A stretch of 32,206 bases of DNA from assembly GCA_903864315.1 (NCBI GenBank), contig CAIPFK010000286.1, positions 1 through 32,206 of the forward strand. The letters are read 5' to 3'. Positions 21,855-30,889 of this stretch are shown here, piece after piece; the first letter of the stretch is position 1; each line of letters opens with the position of its first letter. The notes under the pieces were generated by a model. It ran no database searches and had not been told where the DNA came from. It was given only the letters and a program-made list of their open reading frames with translations. This DNA comes from an uncultured Burkholderiales bacterium (lineage in GTDB: Bacteria; Pseudomonadota; Gammaproteobacteria; Burkholderiales; Burkholderiaceae_C). The position numbers were made by a program, and so were the translations under genes.

Positions 21855-23384
21855 ATGAACGCCATTCACGAGTTGAGCCTCACAGCGCTCGCCCACGCTT
21901 TGCAAACCCAACAATTGAGCGCTCGCCAAGTGGCGGAGCACTTTCTTGCGCGTGCTCGGCAACACGCAGCGAGCCAAGCCCATTTGGCCAGCGACATGGC
22001 GCCCTCAGGCACCGCCGACCCTGCGCACCCCTCTTGTGGGGCATTTTTGAGCATGGATGAAGGCTACACCTTGGCGCAAGCGGATGCCAGCGACCAGCGC
22101 CTCCAAACCGGCCAGGCCAGACCTCTTGAGGGGGTGCCCATTGCCCACAAAGACATCTTTGTGACCCAACACTTCCCCACCACCGCAGGCTCGAAGATAT
22201 TGGCGGGTTATCGCTCGCCCTTTGATGCAACGGTGGTGGGCCGCCTCAACGAGGTGGGCATGGTGAGCCTTGGCAAACTCAATTGCGATGAATTTGCCAT
22301 GGGTTCTGCCAATGAAAACTCGGCCTTTGGGGTGGTGCACAACCCTTGGGACCACACGCGCATCGCGGGTGGCTCCTCCGGCGGGAGCGCGGCCGCCGTG
22401 GCCATGGGGCTCACACCCGCGGCCACCGGCACCGACACGGGCGGCTCGATTCGTCAGCCCGCTGCGTTTTGTGGGATCACCGGCATCAAACCCACCTATG
22501 GTCGGGCCTCGCGCTACGGCATGATTGCGTATGCCTCGAGCTTGGACCAAGCTGGCCCCATGGCAAGAAGCGCCGAGGACTGTGCCACACTCTTAAGCGC
22601 CATGTGTGGCCCCGATGTGGAGCGCGACTCCACCTCGCTTGACCTCCCCCCAGAGGACTACTGCACTCACCTCAACAACGACATCCAAGGGCTTCGCATT
22701 GGCGTGCCCAAGGAGTTCTTTGCCAAAGGTTTGGCCGACGATGTGCGCGACGCCGTCCAAGCCGCCTTGGCGACGCTTGTGCGAATGGGTGCCCAATTGG
22801 TGGAGATTGAATTGCCCAAGACGGAGCTGTCAATTCCTGTTTACTACATCTTGGCCCCGGCAGAAGCGTCAAGCAACCTCTCGCGCTTTGATGGGGTGAA
22901 GTTTGGGTACCGTACCAAAGACTACAAAGACCTCGATGAGATGTACCAAAAGACCCGCTCTGAGGGCTTTGGCGCAGAGGTACAACGCCGCATCATGGTG
23001 GGGGCCTATGTGCTCTCCCACGGCTACTACGACGCTTACTACGTGCAAGCGCAAAAAATTCGGCGCATGATCTCCGAAGACTTCCAGCGCGCCTTCTCGC
23101 AGTGCGATGTGATTGCCGGGCCAGTGGCCCCGACGGTGGCGTGGAAGTTGGGTGAAAAGTCAAGCGACCCCTTGTCCAACTACTTGGCCGACATCTTCAC
23201 CTTGCCCGCCTCTTTGGCGGGACTGCCTGGCATGAGCGTGCCGTGCGGATTTGGAGAGGGCCACATGCCTGTTGGCCTACAACTCATTGGCAACTACTTG
23301 AAAGAGTCCCAACTCTTGAACGTGGCTCACCGCTTCCAAGGGGTGAGTGAGTGGCACACACAACGACCCGGGAGTCCCGCATGA
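21855..23384 (+). CDS. gatA: Asp/Glu-tRNA amidotransferase subunit A (amidase)
   Basis: GatA releases ammonia from glutamine and sends it to GatB for amidation of Glu-tRNAGln and/or Asp-tRNAAsn. The protein is 509 residues. The amidase-signature Ser-cisSer-Lys triad is present as K99 (PIAHKDIFV), S174 in [15 protein letters not shown], and the nucleophile S198 in DTGGSIRQP. The spacing between these residues equals that of the known GatA triad. It overlaps gatB by four bases (ATGA at 23381-23384), so subunit production is coupled. Confidence 0.98.
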   Translation: MNAIHELSLTALAHALQTQQLSARQVAEHFLARARQHAASQAHLASDMAPSGTADPAHPSCGAFLSMDEGYTLAQADASDQRLQTGQARPLEGVPIAHKDIFVTQHFPTTAGSKILAGYRSPFDATVVGRLNEVGMVSLGKLNCDEFAMGSANENSAFGVVHNPWDHTRIAGGSSGGSAAAVAMGLTPAATGTDTGGSIRQPAAFCGITGIKPTYGRASRYGMIAYASSLDQAGPMARSAEDCATLLSAMCGPDVERDSTSLDLPPEDYCTHLNNDIQGLRIGVPKEFFAKGLADDVRDAVQAALATLVRMGAQLVEIELPKTELSIPVYYILAPAEASSNLSRFDGVKFGYRTKDYKDLDEMYQKTRSEGFGAEVQRRIMVGAYVLSHGYYDAYYVQAQKIRRMISEDFQRAFSQCDVIAGPVAPTVAWKLGEKSSDPLSNYLADIFTLPASLAGLPGMSVPCGFGEGHMPVGLQLIGNYLKESQLLNVAHRFQGVSEWHTQRPGSPA

Positions 23385-24880
23385 GTTTGGCAAACACAAA
23401 CACCTCTCCTTTGATCGAGGGCTTTGAGGTGGTGATTGGTTTTGAGACGCACACGCAACTCACCACCCAGAGCAAGATATTTTCCCGCGCCTCCACCGCC
23501 TTTGGCGCCGAGGCCAACACCCAGGCCTGTGCGGTGGACTTGGCGCTGCCCGGCACCTTGCCGGTGATGAACAAAGCTGCGGTTGAGCGCGCGATTGAGT
23601 TTGGACTGGCCGTGGGCGGCGAGATTTCTGAGCGCAGCATCTTTGCGCGTAAAAATTACTTTTATCCCGACTTGCCCAAGGGCTACCAAATCAGCCAGTT
23701 CGAAATCCCGGTGGTGGTGGGCGGTGAGGTGAGTTTTTTCTTGGGCGACACCAAAAAGACGGTTCGATTGGTGCGGGCCCACTTGGAAGAAGACGCGGGC
23801 AAGTCGCTGCACGAGGACTTTGTCAACCAGTCTGGCATTGACTTGAACCGAGCAGGAACGCCTCTTTTGGAGATCGTGACCGAGCCCGACATGCGCTCAA
23901 GCGCCGAGGCGGTGGCCTATGCCAAGGAGCTGCACAAGATCGTGACCTGGATTGGGATTTGCGACGGCAACATGCAAGAGGGCAGTTTCCGCTGCGACGC
24001 CAATGTGTCGGTGCGCCGACCCGGTGAGGCCTTGGGCACACGGCGAGAGATCAAAAACTTGAACAGCTTCAAGTTCATGCAGCAAGCCATCGACTTCGAG
24101 GTGCGCTGGCAAATCGAGCAAATCTTGGATGGCCACAAGATCATCCAAGCCACGGTGCTCTTCAACCCCGACACGGGCGAGACCAAATCGATGCGCACCA
24201 AGGAAGATGCGGCCGAGTACCGCTACTTTCCCGACCCCGATCTGCCCCCCTTGGAGGTGAGCCGCACATGGGTCGATGAGGTGAAGTCTCGCATGGGGGA
24301 GCTTCCCCGCGACAAGGCAGCCCGGTTCGTGAGCGCACTGGGTTTGCCCGAATACGATGCGAGCACGCTCACCCAAAACCAAGCCATGGCGAACTATTTT
24401 GAACAAACGGTTGCTTTGGGCGCCCAAGCCAAGTTGGTGAGCAACTGGATGATGGGTGAACTGAGCCGTCGACTCAACGCCGCGCATTTGGACTTTGACG
24501 CAAGCCCCATGTCGGCGCCAACGCTGGCGGCACTGATTTTGCGCATCATGGACGCCACCTTGTCCAACCATTCCGCCAAAACCCTTCTAGACACCTTGTG
24601 GGAGGATGGAGACAGCCGAGGGCGTGAGCCCACCGCGGCCCAAGCTCTGGTGGACTTGGCCATTGAGCGTCTGGGGCTCAAGCAAATGAACGACACCTCG
24701 GCACTAGAAGGCATCATTGAGCAAGTGATCGCCGCCAATCCTGACAACATCGCGCAAATCAAAGCTGGCAAAGACAAGGCCTTCAACGCCTTGGTCGGTC
24801 AAGTGATGAAAGCGAGCAAGGGCAAAGCCAACCCCAAAGACGTGAACGACTTGTTGCAAGCCAAGTTGGCCTTGCTCTAG
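23381..24880 (+). CDS. gatB: Asp/Glu-tRNA amidotransferase subunit B
   Basis: GatB binds and phosphorylates the misacylated tRNA and completes transamidation. The product has 499 residues from [20 protein letters not shown]. The catalytic-core family motifs are [39 protein letters not shown] and [19 protein letters not shown]. The C-terminal YqeY-like tail begins near residue 385 and ends in [21 protein letters not shown] used the ATG at 23381 because it overlaps the gatA stop and starts close to the conserved region. The open frame begins ten codons earlier. Confidence 0.98.
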   Translation: MSLANTNTSPLIEGFEVVIGFETHTQLTTQSKIFSRASTAFGAEANTQACAVDLALPGTLPVMNKAAVERAIEFGLAVGGEISERSIFARKNYFYPDLPKGYQISQFEIPVVVGGEVSFFLGDTKKTVRLVRAHLEEDAGKSLHEDFVNQSGIDLNRAGTPLLEIVTEPDMRSSAEAVAYAKELHKIVTWIGICDGNMQEGSFRCDANVSVRRPGEALGTRREIKNLNSFKFMQQAIDFEVRWQIEQILDGHKIIQATVLFNPDTGETKSMRTKEDAAEYRYFPDPDLPPLEVSRTWVDEVKSRMGELPRDKAARFVSALGLPEYDASTLTQNQAMANYFEQTVALGAQAKLVSNWMMGELSRRLNAAHLDFDASPMSAPTLAALILRIMDATLSNHSAKTLLDTLWEDGDSRGREPTAAQALVDLAIERLGLKQMNDTSALEGIIEQVIAANPDNIAQIKAGKDKAFNALVGQVMKASKGKANPKDVNDLLQAKLALL

Positions 24881-24890
24881 TACCGGTTGT

Positions 24891-24916
24891 TGAGACTGGG
24901 CCATGCCCAGGTCTCA
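24891..24916. terminator. Hairpin between convergent gatB and pyrE
   Basis: TGAGACTGGGC and GCCCAGGTCTCA form an 11-bp stem with a bulged G around a CAT loop. It starts 11 bases after the gatB stop and includes the pyrE stop codon. Neither strand has a T tract, so it may only be a weak or Rho-assisted bidirectional end. Confidence 0.45.
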
Positions 24917-25606
24917 CACACCATAGCGCTCTCGGTAGGCTTGAACGCTTTGGAGATGGGCCTGGGTGTCAGCGTCCTTGTGTTGCTCAAGGTAGGCCAA
25001 CAAGTCGTCCAATGTCGCCACAGCACAGACTTTGAGCCCCAAGGTCTGTCGGGCAAACTGCACCGCACTGTAGGAGACATCGCGGGCGATGCCCTCGACC
25101 ACCTCGGTGGCTTTTTCTTGACGATCCAGCGCAATCACCACCCCTTGTGCTTTCGCGCCTTGAGACTCAATGATCTCGATGGACTGGCGCACGGCGGTGC
25201 CGGCACTCATCACATCGTCCACGATCAAGACCCGTCCTTTGAGTGCAGCACCCACGATGCTGCCACCCTCACCATGGTCTTTGAGCTCTTTTCGGTTGTA
25301 GGCAAAGGGGACGTTCTTGCCCAAACGAGCGAGCTCCATGGCCAAGGTTGCACCCAAAGGAATTCCTTTGTAAGCTGGCCCAAAAATCATGTCAAACTCA
25401 ATGTCGCTTTTGAGCAAAGCTTGCGCATAAAAGCTGGCGAGTCGGGCCAACTTTTGGCCGTCATCGAACAAGCCCGCATTGAAGAAATAGGGCGTCAACC
25501 GACCCGCTTTGGTGACAAATTCACCGAACTTCAACACGCCCGACTCCAGCGCAAACGCGACAAAAGACTGGGCTGTGGCTTGAGAATCACGGGGGGAGGA
25601 GTTCAT
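24914..25606 (-). CDS. pyrE: Orotate phosphoribosyltransferase
   Basis: PyrE joins orotate to PRPP to make OMP in pyrimidine synthesis. The 230-residue product has GEFVTKAGRLTPYFFNAGLF near the N-terminus, the catalytic loop around AYNRKELKDHGEGG, and the PRPP-binding motif VLIVDDVMSAGTAVRQS. The start at 25606 (MNSSPRDSQATAQSFVAFAL) gives a usual length. The open frame continues 22 codons further without family character. It converges on gatB and is divergent from exonuclease III. A TAAAAT box at 25687-25692 (minus) is a plausible -10. Confidence 0.97.
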   Translation of the reverse strand: MNSSPRDSQATAQSFVAFALESGVLKFGEFVTKAGRLTPYFFNAGLFDDGQKLARLASFYAQALLKSDIEFDMIFGPAYKGIPLGATLAMELARLGKNVPFAYNRKELKDHGEGGSIVGAALKGRVLIVDDVMSAGTAVRQSIEIIESQGAKAQGVVIALDRQEKATEVVEGIARDVSYSAVQFARQTLGLKVCAVATLDDLLAYLEQHKDADTQAHLQSVQAYRERYGV

Positions 25607-25920
25607 GTGAAAGGTCCGTTGTAAGAGCAGCGCGCCGTTGACCCCAAGACCTTCAATCGACCTCTTGGGCACCGGGTCAGCCTTTGATTTTATCCCTCTG
25701 GCACCGCCTTGGCTGTGCTGGCATGGTGCGCACCTGAGCGAGGTGGCGGCTGCAAGGTGACATGAGCCCCAAAGAAAGACTTGTCTTCATCAAATCCCCC
25801 CTAAAATCAATTGTTTACTTCAATCCAGTGGACCAGGCCCCACCTGGGGAGCGCTCGAGAGCTCGGGCGCAGCCTCACGGCCAGGCCCTCCCTTTCTTTT
25901 TTTTTCACACCCAACACCTC
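25607..25920. promoter_or_regulatory. Divergent pyrE / xth intergenic region
   Basis: The 314-base stretch has no gene I can support. Candidate -10 boxes are TAAAAT on the plus strand at 25802-25807, with a TTGTCT only 15 bases upstream, and TAAAAT on the minus strand (25687-25692) facing pyrE. A pyrimidine tract with nine T residues (25897-25905) lies 15 bases before xth in place of a Shine-Dalgarno. Confidence 0.4.
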
Positions 25921-26724
25921 ATGCGCATCATCACGGCAAACCTCAACGGCGTTCGGTCGGCTCACACCAAAGGGTTTTTTGATTGGCTTCAAACCCAAGA
26001 CTGCGAGGCGCTTGGCGTGCAAGAGCTCAAAGCCCAAGACGCGGACATGAGCGCGGAGATGAAAGTTGCACTCAACCAACACGGCAAACGCCTGGAGGGC
26101 GACTTTCACCATGCCGAGAAAAAAGGCTATTCGGGCGTGGGCATGTACACCGTGGCCAAGCCCTCTGAGACCATCGTGGGACTGGGCAACGCCACGTTTG
26201 ACGCCGAAGGGCGTTGGATTGAAAAGCGTTTTGATCACAATGGGGTTCGCGTGAGCTTGATCAGCGCCTACTTTCCCAGTGGCTCGAGTGGGGATGAACG
26301 CCAAGCGGCAAAATATGCCTTTTTGGATGTGGTCTATCCCCATTTGTTGGCCTTGTCCAAGGAGCGAGAATTCATCTTGATGGGGGACTTGAACATCGCG
26401 CACCACCCCATTGATTTGAAAAACTGGAAGGGCAACCTCAAAAATTCAGGCTTCTTGCCCGAGGAGCGTGCCTGGCTCACGCAACTCTTGGAGAGCACCG
26501 GTTTGGTCGATGTCTACCGGCACCTCTACCCCGATCAAGGCGACGAGGCCTACACGTGGTGGAGCCAACGCGGGCAAGCGTATGCCAAGAATGTGGGGTG
26601 GCGCATTGACTACCAACTCGCAACGCCAGGCTTGGCACAAACGGCAAAACACGCCTTTGTCTTCAAAGACCAACGCTTTTCAGACCACGCCCCCTTGGGT
26701 GTGGACTATGATTTCACGCTCTAG
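25921..26724 (+). CDS. xth: Exodeoxyribonuclease III
   Basis: This AP endonuclease/3'-exonuclease of base-excision repair belongs to the endonuclease/exonuclease/phosphatase fold. It has 267 residues starting MRIITANLNGVRSAHTKGFF. The metal ligand E35 is in GVQELKAQD, the central FILMGDLNIAHHPIDLKN carries the catalytic Asp and Asn, and the closing FSDHAPLGVDY has the catalytic His. The whole length matches the XthA family, with no insertion. The GATE is downstream of an AT-rich leader, and the MBL-fold gene follows after 28 bases, so both may share a transcript. Confidence 0.95.
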   Translation: MRIITANLNGVRSAHTKGFFDWLQTQDCEALGVQELKAQDADMSAEMKVALNQHGKRLEGDFHHAEKKGYSGVGMYTVAKPSETIVGLGNATFDAEGRWIEKRFDHNGVRVSLISAYFPSGSSGDERQAAKYAFLDVVYPHLLALSKEREFILMGDLNIAHHPIDLKNWKGNLKNSGFLPEERAWLTQLLESTGLVDVYRHLYPDQGDEAYTWWSQRGQAYAKNVGWRIDYQLATPGLAQTAKHAFVFKDQRFSDHAPLGVDYDFTL

Positions 26725-26752
26725 AGCCCACACTTCTCACGGGTCCCCTTTC

Positions 26753-27391
26753 ATGCTGAACTACGAAACCATTCCTGTCACCCCCTTTGAGCAAAACTGC
26801 TCCTTGGTCTGGTGCACCGAAACGCTGCAAGCGGCCTTGATTGACCCCGGAGGTGATGTGGAGCACTTGTTGGGCCGAGTCAAAGAGCACGGCCTGCATC
26901 TCAGTCAAATTTGGGTCACCCATGCGCACATTGACCATGCTGGCGCAGTCGCGGCATTGGCCGATCAATTGAAGTTGCCCATCACGGGCCCGCACCCAGG
27001 AGACCAGTTTTGGATTGACCTGCTGCCCACCCAAGGCGCACGCTACGGGTTTGAGAACGCACGCGCCTTTGTGCCCACGCGCTGGCTCTCGGACGGGGAC
27101 CATGTCACGCTGGGGAGTCATCAACTCCTCGTGCGGCACTGCCCAGGCCACACCCCTGGGCATGTGATTTTTTACTCCGAGAGCCTCAAGCGCGCCTTTG
27201 TGGGCGATGTGCTGTTTGCTGGCAGCATCGGGCGCACGGATTTCCCCCAAGGTGACCACGACACCCTGATTCGCAGCATCACCGAGCGACTGTGGCCCCT
27301 CGGAGACGACACCATCTTCATTCCAGGACATGGTCCAGAGAGCAGCTTTGGGCGAGAGCGCCAAACCAACCCCTATGTCGGTGGCACTTGA
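26753..27391 (+). CDS. MBL-fold hydrolase, glyoxalase II-like (YcbL-type)
   Basis: This metallo-beta-lactamase-fold protein has 212 residues starting MLNYETIPVTPFEQNCSLVW. The metal-binding motif THAHIDHAG is at residues 56-64. Further ligands lie in HCPGHTPGHVIFY (His) and FVGDVLFAGSIGRTDF (Asp), and FIPGHGPESSFGRERQTNPY closes the site. The short length, the missing C-terminal glutathione-binding domain of classical GloB, and the GRTDFPQG segment fit YcbL-type enzymes, which hydrolyse S-lactoylglutathione or similar thioesters. It overlaps only shadow frames and converges with the M48 gene. Confidence 0.9.
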   Translation: MLNYETIPVTPFEQNCSLVWCTETLQAALIDPGGDVEHLLGRVKEHGLHLSQIWVTHAHIDHAGAVAALADQLKLPITGPHPGDQFWIDLLPTQGARYGFENARAFVPTRWLSDGDHVTLGSHQLLVRHCPGHTPGHVIFYSESLKRAFVGDVLFAGSIGRTDFPQGDHDTLIRSITERLWPLGDDTIFIPGHGPESSFGRERQTNPYVGGT

Positions 27392-27415
27392 ATCGTTGGG
27401 TTTAAAACAGTGTTT

Positions 27416-28351
27416 TCATGGCTTGGCGCGAGGCGCCTCGTCCAAATGGTAGGTTCGGACCCGCTCGAGGTGCTCGGCTTGCTCAAACAAAGGCATCACC
27501 TGTGGCAAATGCAGCTCAATTTCGCGAATGCGGTTTTCGTGACTGGGATGGGTGCTGAGCCACTGGGCGGCTTCGCGCGAGCTCGTTTGTGCCATTTTCC
27601 GCCAAAGCGTCAAACCCGCCCTGGGATCAAAGCCCGCGCGGGCGGCCAAATCCAAACCGACCAAGTCCGCTTCGGTTTCTTCTTCGCGGCTGAATTTCAA
27701 GGCCCACAAATTGGCGCCCTCGATGGCCAAGCGGTCGGTCAAGCGCGGGTCCACCCCCAAGACCCCCGAGGCCACCACCCCCACACTGCGGCTCACCCCT
27801 TGTGCGGCCAGACTTTTGGCCAAACGCTGACGCGAATGCTCACGAAGCGCATGCGCCATTTCGTGCCCCAACACCACGGCCAACTCGTCGCGGCTGAGCC
27901 CCAAGGTTTGCAATAGCCCTGTGTACACCACCACTTTGCCCCCTGGCATGCAAAACGCATTGATTTGTGAATCTCTCACCAAGTTGACCTCCCAGCGCCA
28001 AGCTGCAGCCGATCCACTCCAATGCGGTGTCTCTTTGATGAGCCGCTGGGTCAAGCGCCTGAGTGTCAATACGCGCTCGTCAAGTGAAGACACCAATGCG
28101 CCCCTCATTTGTGCGCTCATGGTGATTTGCGCATAGTCCCTGAGTGCTTGTGACTCCAACTGCTCCTCCGGCACCAAGCGCATCGCAAGCGTCACCCAAG
28201 CGGGAATGGGTGCCAAAACGATGCCGGCGTTGCCTCTTGGTGCTTGCGCATTCAAGGCGCTTGGCACACCAAGCATCAGCGCGAACAACCCAAAAGCGAG
28301 CCTTTGTCGGTCAAGTGAAAGCCAACGCATCAATTTTTTCATCAACATCAT
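27416..28351 (-). CDS. Periplasmic M48-family zinc metallopeptidase
   Basis: The 311-residue protein has an N-terminal signal peptide (basic start MMLMKKLMRW, hydrophobic core LAFGLFALMLG, likely cut after SALNAQA). No lipobox cysteine is seen, so it should be soluble in the periplasm, not a lipoprotein. The gluzincin motif H163-E-M-A-H167 is in VLGHEMAHALREHSRQRLA, and the third ligand is the glutamate of ETEAD near residue 225. STHPSHENRI near the C-terminus is typical of the family. Related enzymes (YggG/LoiP, BepA) degrade misfolded outer-membrane proteins. It is divergent from the AmpG-like gene. Confidence 0.92.
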   Translation of the reverse strand: MMLMKKLMRWLSLDRQRLAFGLFALMLGVPSALNAQAPRGNAGIVLAPIPAWVTLAMRLVPEEQLESQALRDYAQITMSAQMRGALVSSLDERVLTLRRLTQRLIKETPHWSGSAAAWRWEVNLVRDSQINAFCMPGGKVVVYTGLLQTLGLSRDELAVVLGHEMAHALREHSRQRLAKSLAAQGVSRSVGVVASGVLGVDPRLTDRLAIEGANLWALKFSREEETEADLVGLDLAARAGFDPRAGLTLWRKMAQTSSREAAQWLSTHPSHENRIREIELHLPQVMPLFEQAEHLERVRTYHLDEAPRAKP

Positions 28352-28380
28352 GGACTTTGGATCTTATACGACCGCGCTGG

Positions 28381-28409
28381 ACAATGGTCCCCACATTGTG
28401 AGCGACAAT
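28381..28409. promoter_or_regulatory. Overlapping inverted repeats, candidate operator
   Basis: ACAATGGTCCCCACATTGT (28381-28399) is a perfect 6-7-6 palindrome. Its right arm also pairs with a further ACAAT at 28405-28409 (ATTGT-N5-ACAAT). The site lies 30 bases upstream of the M48 start and 54 bases upstream of the AmpG-like start, so one regulator could act on both. Confidence 0.5.
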
Positions 28410-28462
28410 TGCGCTGTACGCTCTCACCCACGGGGCTGGCCCCTGCGAATGACCGGCTTTTT

Positions 28463-29845
28463 ATGAACACCAAGACCCCACACCAAGACCCCACGCCTCC
28501 CAGCGCCTCGTGGCGCGAAAGCTTGACGTGGTATGCCAGCGCCACCAGCCTTCGAATGCTGTGTTTGGGCTTTGCCGCGGGTGTGCCACTGCTCTTGGTC
28601 CTTGGAACCCTCAGCTTTCGTTTGCGAGAAGCTGGGGTGGAGTTGAGCACCATCGGGTTTTTAAGTTGGGTGAGCTTGGCCTACGCCTTCAAGTGGCTTT
28701 GGGCGCCCTTGGTGGATCACCAACGCATTTTCTGGCTGAGTGCTCGATTGGGTCGGCGACGAGCCTGGCTGCTGCTGGCTCAATGCGCATTGATTGCTGG
28801 ACTGATGTTCATGGCCAACACCTCGCCTGAGACCCATTTGAGCGCCTTGGTCATGGGCGCCGTGTTTGTCGCCTTGGCCTCGGCCACGCAAGATATTGCA
28901 CTGGACGCCTACCGGATCGAATCGGCCGCCCTCGAACACCAAGCCGCGTTGGCGGCCATGTACCAAACCGGTTACCGCTTGGGAATGATTTGGGCGGGTG
29001 CAGGCGCCTTGTGGATTGCGGCCAGGGCCCAGAATTTGCTACCAACAGAAGTGGCGCTGAGCCCTCCAGCGGCCAGCCAACTGGCCTGGCAAAGCGCCTA
29101 CACGGTCATGGCTTTGTCCATCGTGGTGGGGGTGGTGGCAGGCCTGTGTTCGCCCGAGCAAGCTGCACCCCAGGCTGCACCACAAAAAAACCTCAAGGCT
29201 TGGTTTCAAAATGTGATGTGGGCCCCGTTTCAAGAGTTCTTCAGTCGCTTTACGCTCCAAGAAGCGCTGACACTCTTGGCGCTCATTGGCATTTACCGCA
29301 TCAGTGATTTGGTCATGGGCGTCATGGCCAATCCGTTTTATGTTGACATGGGCTTCACCAAGGACGAAATCGCTTGGGTCTCGAAAGTGTTTGGTGTCTT
29401 GATGACCCTTTGCGGTGCATTTTTGGGGGGAGCCTTGAGCCAACGCTTTGGGGTGGTTCGGGTCTTGATGTGGGGGGCCGCCCTCAGTTGCGGCTCCAAC
29501 CTCCTCTTTGCCTGGCTGTGTGGGCAAGGACATCACTTGGGCGCCCTGATTGGCGTCATCAGTGCTGACAATTTATCGGGCGGCATTGCCCAAGCCGCCT
29601 TTGTTGCATTTCTCTCGGGTCTCACTCGGGTGCAGTTCTCCGCCTCTCAATACGCGATGCTCAGTGCCATTGTCTTTTTGCTCCCGCAAAGCTTGGCCGG
29701 CTTCTCGGGGGTGGCCGTCGAACACGTGGGTTATTTTTGGTTTTTCATCGGCACGGCCCTCTTGGGGCTTCCGGTCTTGATGCTGATCAAACATGTTCAA
29801 AACTTGAACCTCGTGCCAACCCCCTCCAAGCCCCCACCCCCGTGA
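28463..29845 (+). CDS. ampG: AmpG-like muropeptide MFS permease
   Basis: AmpG imports anhydro-muropeptides from periplasmic murein turnover for recycling. The 460-residue protein has twelve likely membrane helices. Family features include LGFAAGVPLLLVLGTLSFRL, TIGFLSWVSLAYAFKWLWAP and SATQDIALDAYRIES, the last closely matching the QDI-aspartate region known from AmpG. The short cytosolic loop between helices 6 and 7 is Gln/Pro/Ala-rich. I used the ATG at 28463 because sequence upstream in the frame has no family character. It is divergent from the M48 peptidase. The muropeptide substrate is inferred from the family. Confidence 0.85.
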   Translation: MNTKTPHQDPTPPSASWRESLTWYASATSLRMLCLGFAAGVPLLLVLGTLSFRLREAGVELSTIGFLSWVSLAYAFKWLWAPLVDHQRIFWLSARLGRRRAWLLLAQCALIAGLMFMANTSPETHLSALVMGAVFVALASATQDIALDAYRIESAALEHQAALAAMYQTGYRLGMIWAGAGALWIAARAQNLLPTEVALSPPAASQLAWQSAYTVMALSIVVGVVAGLCSPEQAAPQAAPQKNLKAWFQNVMWAPFQEFFSRFTLQEALTLLALIGIYRISDLVMGVMANPFYVDMGFTKDEIAWVSKVFGVLMTLCGAFLGGALSQRFGVVRVLMWGAALSCGSNLLFAWLCGQGHHLGALIGVISADNLSGGIAQAAFVAFLSGLTRVQFSASQYAMLSAIVFLLPQSLAGFSGVAVEHVGYFWFFIGTALLGLPVLMLIKHVQNLNLVPTPSKPPPP

Positions 29846-29989
29846 ATTGCGCGCAAAATCACGCTCTCGCCGCCGCTCAAATGCTCAACGATGGGGTGAG
29901 CCTTCGCTGCTGAATCAACCCGCGCACGCCTTGGCGTCATGGCGTGATTGACGTGGCCGGGCCGATCCCTTCGCACCCCGTGCTGCCCA

Positions 29990-30016
29990 TTTACCTATCT
30001 TTACATCTGGTTTAAC
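29990..30016 (+). promoter_or_regulatory. Tandem RstA-box-like repeats before the response regulator
   Basis: TTTAC at 29990, TTTACA at 30000 and TTTAAC at 30011 recur every 10-11 bases. The segment TACATCTGGTTTAA (30002-30015) matches 10 of the 12 defined positions of the RstA box I recall (TACATNTNGTTACA). Such direct repeats are the usual OmpR-family binding pattern. It lies about 27 bases before the start codon, suggesting autoregulation. Confidence 0.5.
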
Positions 30017-30042
30017 GAAACTCCATCTTGAGAGAGCATCCT

Positions 30043-30780
30043 ATGGCCATGGAACACATACTCTTAATCGAAGACGATCAACGCTTGGCCCAAATGGTTT
30101 GCGACTATTTACAGCAATTTGGATTTGTCCTCACTCATGCATTGAATGGTCAACTGGGCCTACAAAAATTACACGATGCGCAACACCTCGCTCAACCCGC
30201 CCCATTGGTGATTTTGGACTTGATGCTGCCCGACATGGATGGCCTGGAGGTGTGTCGCTCCATCCGGGCGCTGCCCAATGCATTCGCCAAAATTCCGGTG
30301 CTCATGCTCACCGCCAAAGGCGACCCGATGGACCGGGTGGTGGGCCTCGAGTTGGGCGCAGACGACTATTTGAGCAAACCGTTTGAGCCCAGAGAGCTCC
30401 TCGCTCGGGTCAGGGCCATTTTTCGTCGCCAAGTCTTGCAAAGTGACAACGCCTCCACGACCTCTAGACAACCCGTCCTGCGTTTTGGCCGTTTGGAGCT
30501 CGATCGCGACGCCCGCACGGTGAGCGTTGCCGGCAAGACCAGCGACCTCACGTCGTATCAATTTGACCTGCTCATGGTGTTGGCAGAGCGTGCAGGACGG
30601 GTTCTCTCGCGCGACCAAATCATGGAGGCGGTCCGCGGAAGAGAGCTTGAAGCCTTTGATCGCAGCATTGACGTGCACATGGGGCGCATTCGCGCCGCCA
30701 TTGAAGACGACTTGAAGTCCCCCAAGCGCATCTTGACTGTGCGTGGAGTAGGATACGTTTTTGCCAAACAGCAAGATTGA
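30043..30780 (+). CDS. OmpR-family response regulator, RstA-like
   Basis: The 245-residue regulator has a receiver domain (residues about 4-122) with the acidic pocket at D11/D12 (EDD), phosphorylation at D59 in VILDLMLPDMDG, T90 in LMLTAKGD and K112 in SKPFEP. A linker (about 125-150) is Ser/Thr/Gln-rich. The C-terminal winged-helix domain contains YQFDLLMVLAERAGRVLSRD and the recognition region RGRELEAFDRSIDVHMGRIR. The RG-...-DRSIDV element is also present in RstA and CpxR. GAGAG lies before the ATG at 30043. A partial sensor kinase follows after 109 bases and should be its partner. The 197-base gap before the gene holds the RstA-box-like repeats. Confidence 0.93.
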   Translation: MAMEHILLIEDDQRLAQMVCDYLQQFGFVLTHALNGQLGLQKLHDAQHLAQPAPLVILDLMLPDMDGLEVCRSIRALPNAFAKIPVLMLTAKGDPMDRVVGLELGADDYLSKPFEPRELLARVRAIFRRQVLQSDNASTTSRQPVLRFGRLELDRDARTVSVAGKTSDLTSYQFDLLMVLAERAGRVLSRDQIMEAVRGRELEAFDRSIDVHMGRIRAAIEDDLKSPKRILTVRGVGYVFAKQQD

Positions 30781-30889
30781 TGCTGCTGCAAATGCCTGGG
30801 CCCTGGCATTTGGCTGAGCAGTGCTGGCCCAAGCCGCTCAACGCCCAGCGGCTTTGGGACTTGCTCTGATTGATCAACCCGATGACCCC

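Noticed and set aside
28395-28409. Resemblance of ATTGTGAGCGACAAT to a lac operator.
   Set aside because: Only the GTGAGCG part fits and the symmetry differs. No LacI-family gene is nearby. I keep it only as a generic inverted repeat.
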